6,856 nucleotides of DNA. It comes from an uncultured Candidatus Poseidoniales archaeon (GTDB taxonomy: Archaea > Thermoplasmatota > Poseidoniia > Poseidoniales > Thalassarchaeaceae). The DNA lies in NCBI GenBank assembly GCA_950068635.1, contig CATMIM010000057.1, forward strand, positions 1 to 6,856, written 5' to 3'. The notes under the pieces were generated by a model that had not been told where the DNA came from, did not search any database, and worked only from the letters and a program-made list of their open reading frames with translations. Positions 6,363 to 6,856 of the stretch are shown piece by piece. The position numbers and the translations under genes are program-made. The number at the start of each line of letters is the position of its first letter. Within the stretch, counting starts at the first letter, position 1.

Positions 6363-6770
6363 ATGCCGGAGTGGAACAAACCGTTACCTACGATCGTAGG
6401 AGAAACTAAGCCGTATTGGGATGCATGCCGCCAAGGCCGGTTGCTGATCCAAAAGTGCGACAAGTGTTCCGAGTTCCAGTTTTACCCCAGGGGTATCTGT
6501 TCCAACTGCTGGTCAAACGACATTCAGTGGGTCCAAGCCAGCGGCAAGGGGACGGTCTGGACCTTCACCGTGACTTACCAGAATCGGACTCAAGGATTCA
6601 ACGAAGGCCCCTATGTTCTAGCCTTGGTGGAACTGGAAGAAGGGGTAAAGATGTTCACCAACATCGTGGAGTGTGAACCTGGGGCGGTGGAGATTGGGAT
6701 GCCCGTTGAGGTCACATTCGCCCGGGCAAACGATCGTGTGAGCATCCCCTACTTCAAGCCTGCTTCTTGA
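6363..6770 (+). CDS. DUF35 zinc-ribbon/OB-fold protein, acyl-CoA-binding partner of the thiolase
   Basis: A complete 135-residue member of the DUF35 family. After an N-terminal helix region (TKPYWDACRQGRLLIQKC) comes a rubredoxin-like zinc ribbon with C32, C35, C46 and C49 (CDKC and CSNC). The remainder, from about residue 61 (GKGTVWTFTVTY) to the end, is the OB-fold half with the typical EVTFARAND stretch. In archaeal acetoacetyl-CoA thiolase/HMG-CoA synthase complexes and in bacterial steroid-degrading aldolases, DUF35 proteins pair with thiolase-fold subunits and help bind or pass on acyl-CoA. The truncated thiolase directly upstream fits this pairing and suggests one operon. The gene is less GC-rich than the left part of the window (hand count for 6361-6540: 95 of 180 bases), as is the thiolase piece. 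The exact substrate cannot be inferred. Confidence 0.9.
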   Translation: MPEWNKPLPTIVGETKPYWDACRQGRLLIQKCDKCSEFQFYPRGICSNCWSNDIQWVQASGKGTVWTFTVTYQNRTQGFNEGPYVLALVELEEGVKMFTNIVECEPGAVEIGMPVEVTFARANDRVSIPYFKPAS

Positions 6771-6784
6771 TTGGCGAAACGGCC

Positions 6785-6856
6785 TCACATAAAGAATTCG
6801 GGCGACCCAATCGGCGCTAACACCGTCAGCCCGTGCTTCATGAGCAGTTCGAGTTT
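6785..6856 (-). CDS. Possible C-terminal end of an unrecognised convergent gene, cut by window edge
   Basis: On the minus strand a frame enters from the right edge and ends at a TGA (6785-6787) after 23 codons, reading KLELLMKHGLTVLAPIGSPE then FFM. The product looks like ordinary soluble protein sequence, with an amphipathic start and a TVLAPIGSP turn. It would be convergent with the DUF35 gene, with only 14 bases between the stops. I do not recognise the family, and such a short open stretch could occur by chance. Confidence 0.35.
   Translation of the reverse strand, partial: KLELLMKHGLTVLAPIGSPEFFM

Larger units (their letters stand above)
6287..6392 (+). repeat. Imperfect direct repeat of the DUF35 gene start (6287-6321 and 6358-6392)
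   Basis: Two 35-base copies 71 bases apart match at 31 of 35 positions. Each begins with a TAA stop, two bases, then an ATG followed by codons for MPEWNKPLPT. The three coding differences (codons 2, 7 and 10) all fall at third positions and are silent; the fourth lies just before the ATG. Weaker similarity extends about 10 bases further upstream into the preceding gene ends. The pattern points to two diverged coding copies and not to a fresh duplication. Confidence 0.8.

Noticed and set aside
6771..6856. Rho-independent-type terminator after the DUF35 gene
   Set aside because: I found no stable GC-rich hairpin followed by a T run; only weak short complementarity is present.

Overview
The window looks archaeal over most of its length. 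The left part carries a replication factor C large subunit (a clamp loader subunit of archaea and eukaryotes, not bacteria), an archaeal/eukaryotic-type single-chain glycyl-tRNA synthetase with a zinc ribbon, a small two-cluster ferredoxin and an Lhr-like helicase. The gene set, the moderately high GC and the form of the RFC protein would suit a marine Thermoplasmatota (Poseidoniia / Marine Group II type) archaeon. That placement is an inference from pattern memory and was not tested.

Layout. On the minus strand, glyS (1135-2856) is followed after about 57 bases by rfcL (1-1078), which runs off the left edge; the two probably form one transcription unit. A 94-bp divergent spacer (2857-2950) separates glyS from a plus-strand ferredoxin gene (2951-3262). 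A 117-bp, locally AT-rich gap with a possible promoter then leads to one long plus-strand frame (3380-6289, 969 codons).

That long frame is the main oddity. Residues 1 to about 766 are a superfamily 2 helicase of the Lhr type with its last part missing. From about residue 767 the protein abruptly becomes the C-terminal half of an SCP-x type thiolase, lacking the half that holds the nucleophilic cysteine. Two unrelated truncated proteins are joined in frame at about 5663-5690. The next gene (6363-6770) is a DUF35 zinc-ribbon/OB-fold protein, the normal neighbour and partner of such thiolases, so the right-hand 1.2 kb reads as a fragment of an acyl-CoA metabolism operon. Base composition also seems to fall across the join. 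The simplest explanation is an assembly or library chimera of two genomes; a real rearrangement is the alternative. The deduced 969-residue protein should not be treated as a bifunctional enzyme without read-level proof.

Between the thiolase end and the DUF35 gene lies a 22-codon mini-frame whose first ten residues repeat the DUF35 N-terminus exactly, with differences only at third codon positions. It may be the remnant of a tandem paralogue or a second join. The right edge may hold the C-terminal codons of a convergent minus-strand gene. I saw no tRNA, rRNA, CRISPR array, insertion sequence or clearly new defence-like system.
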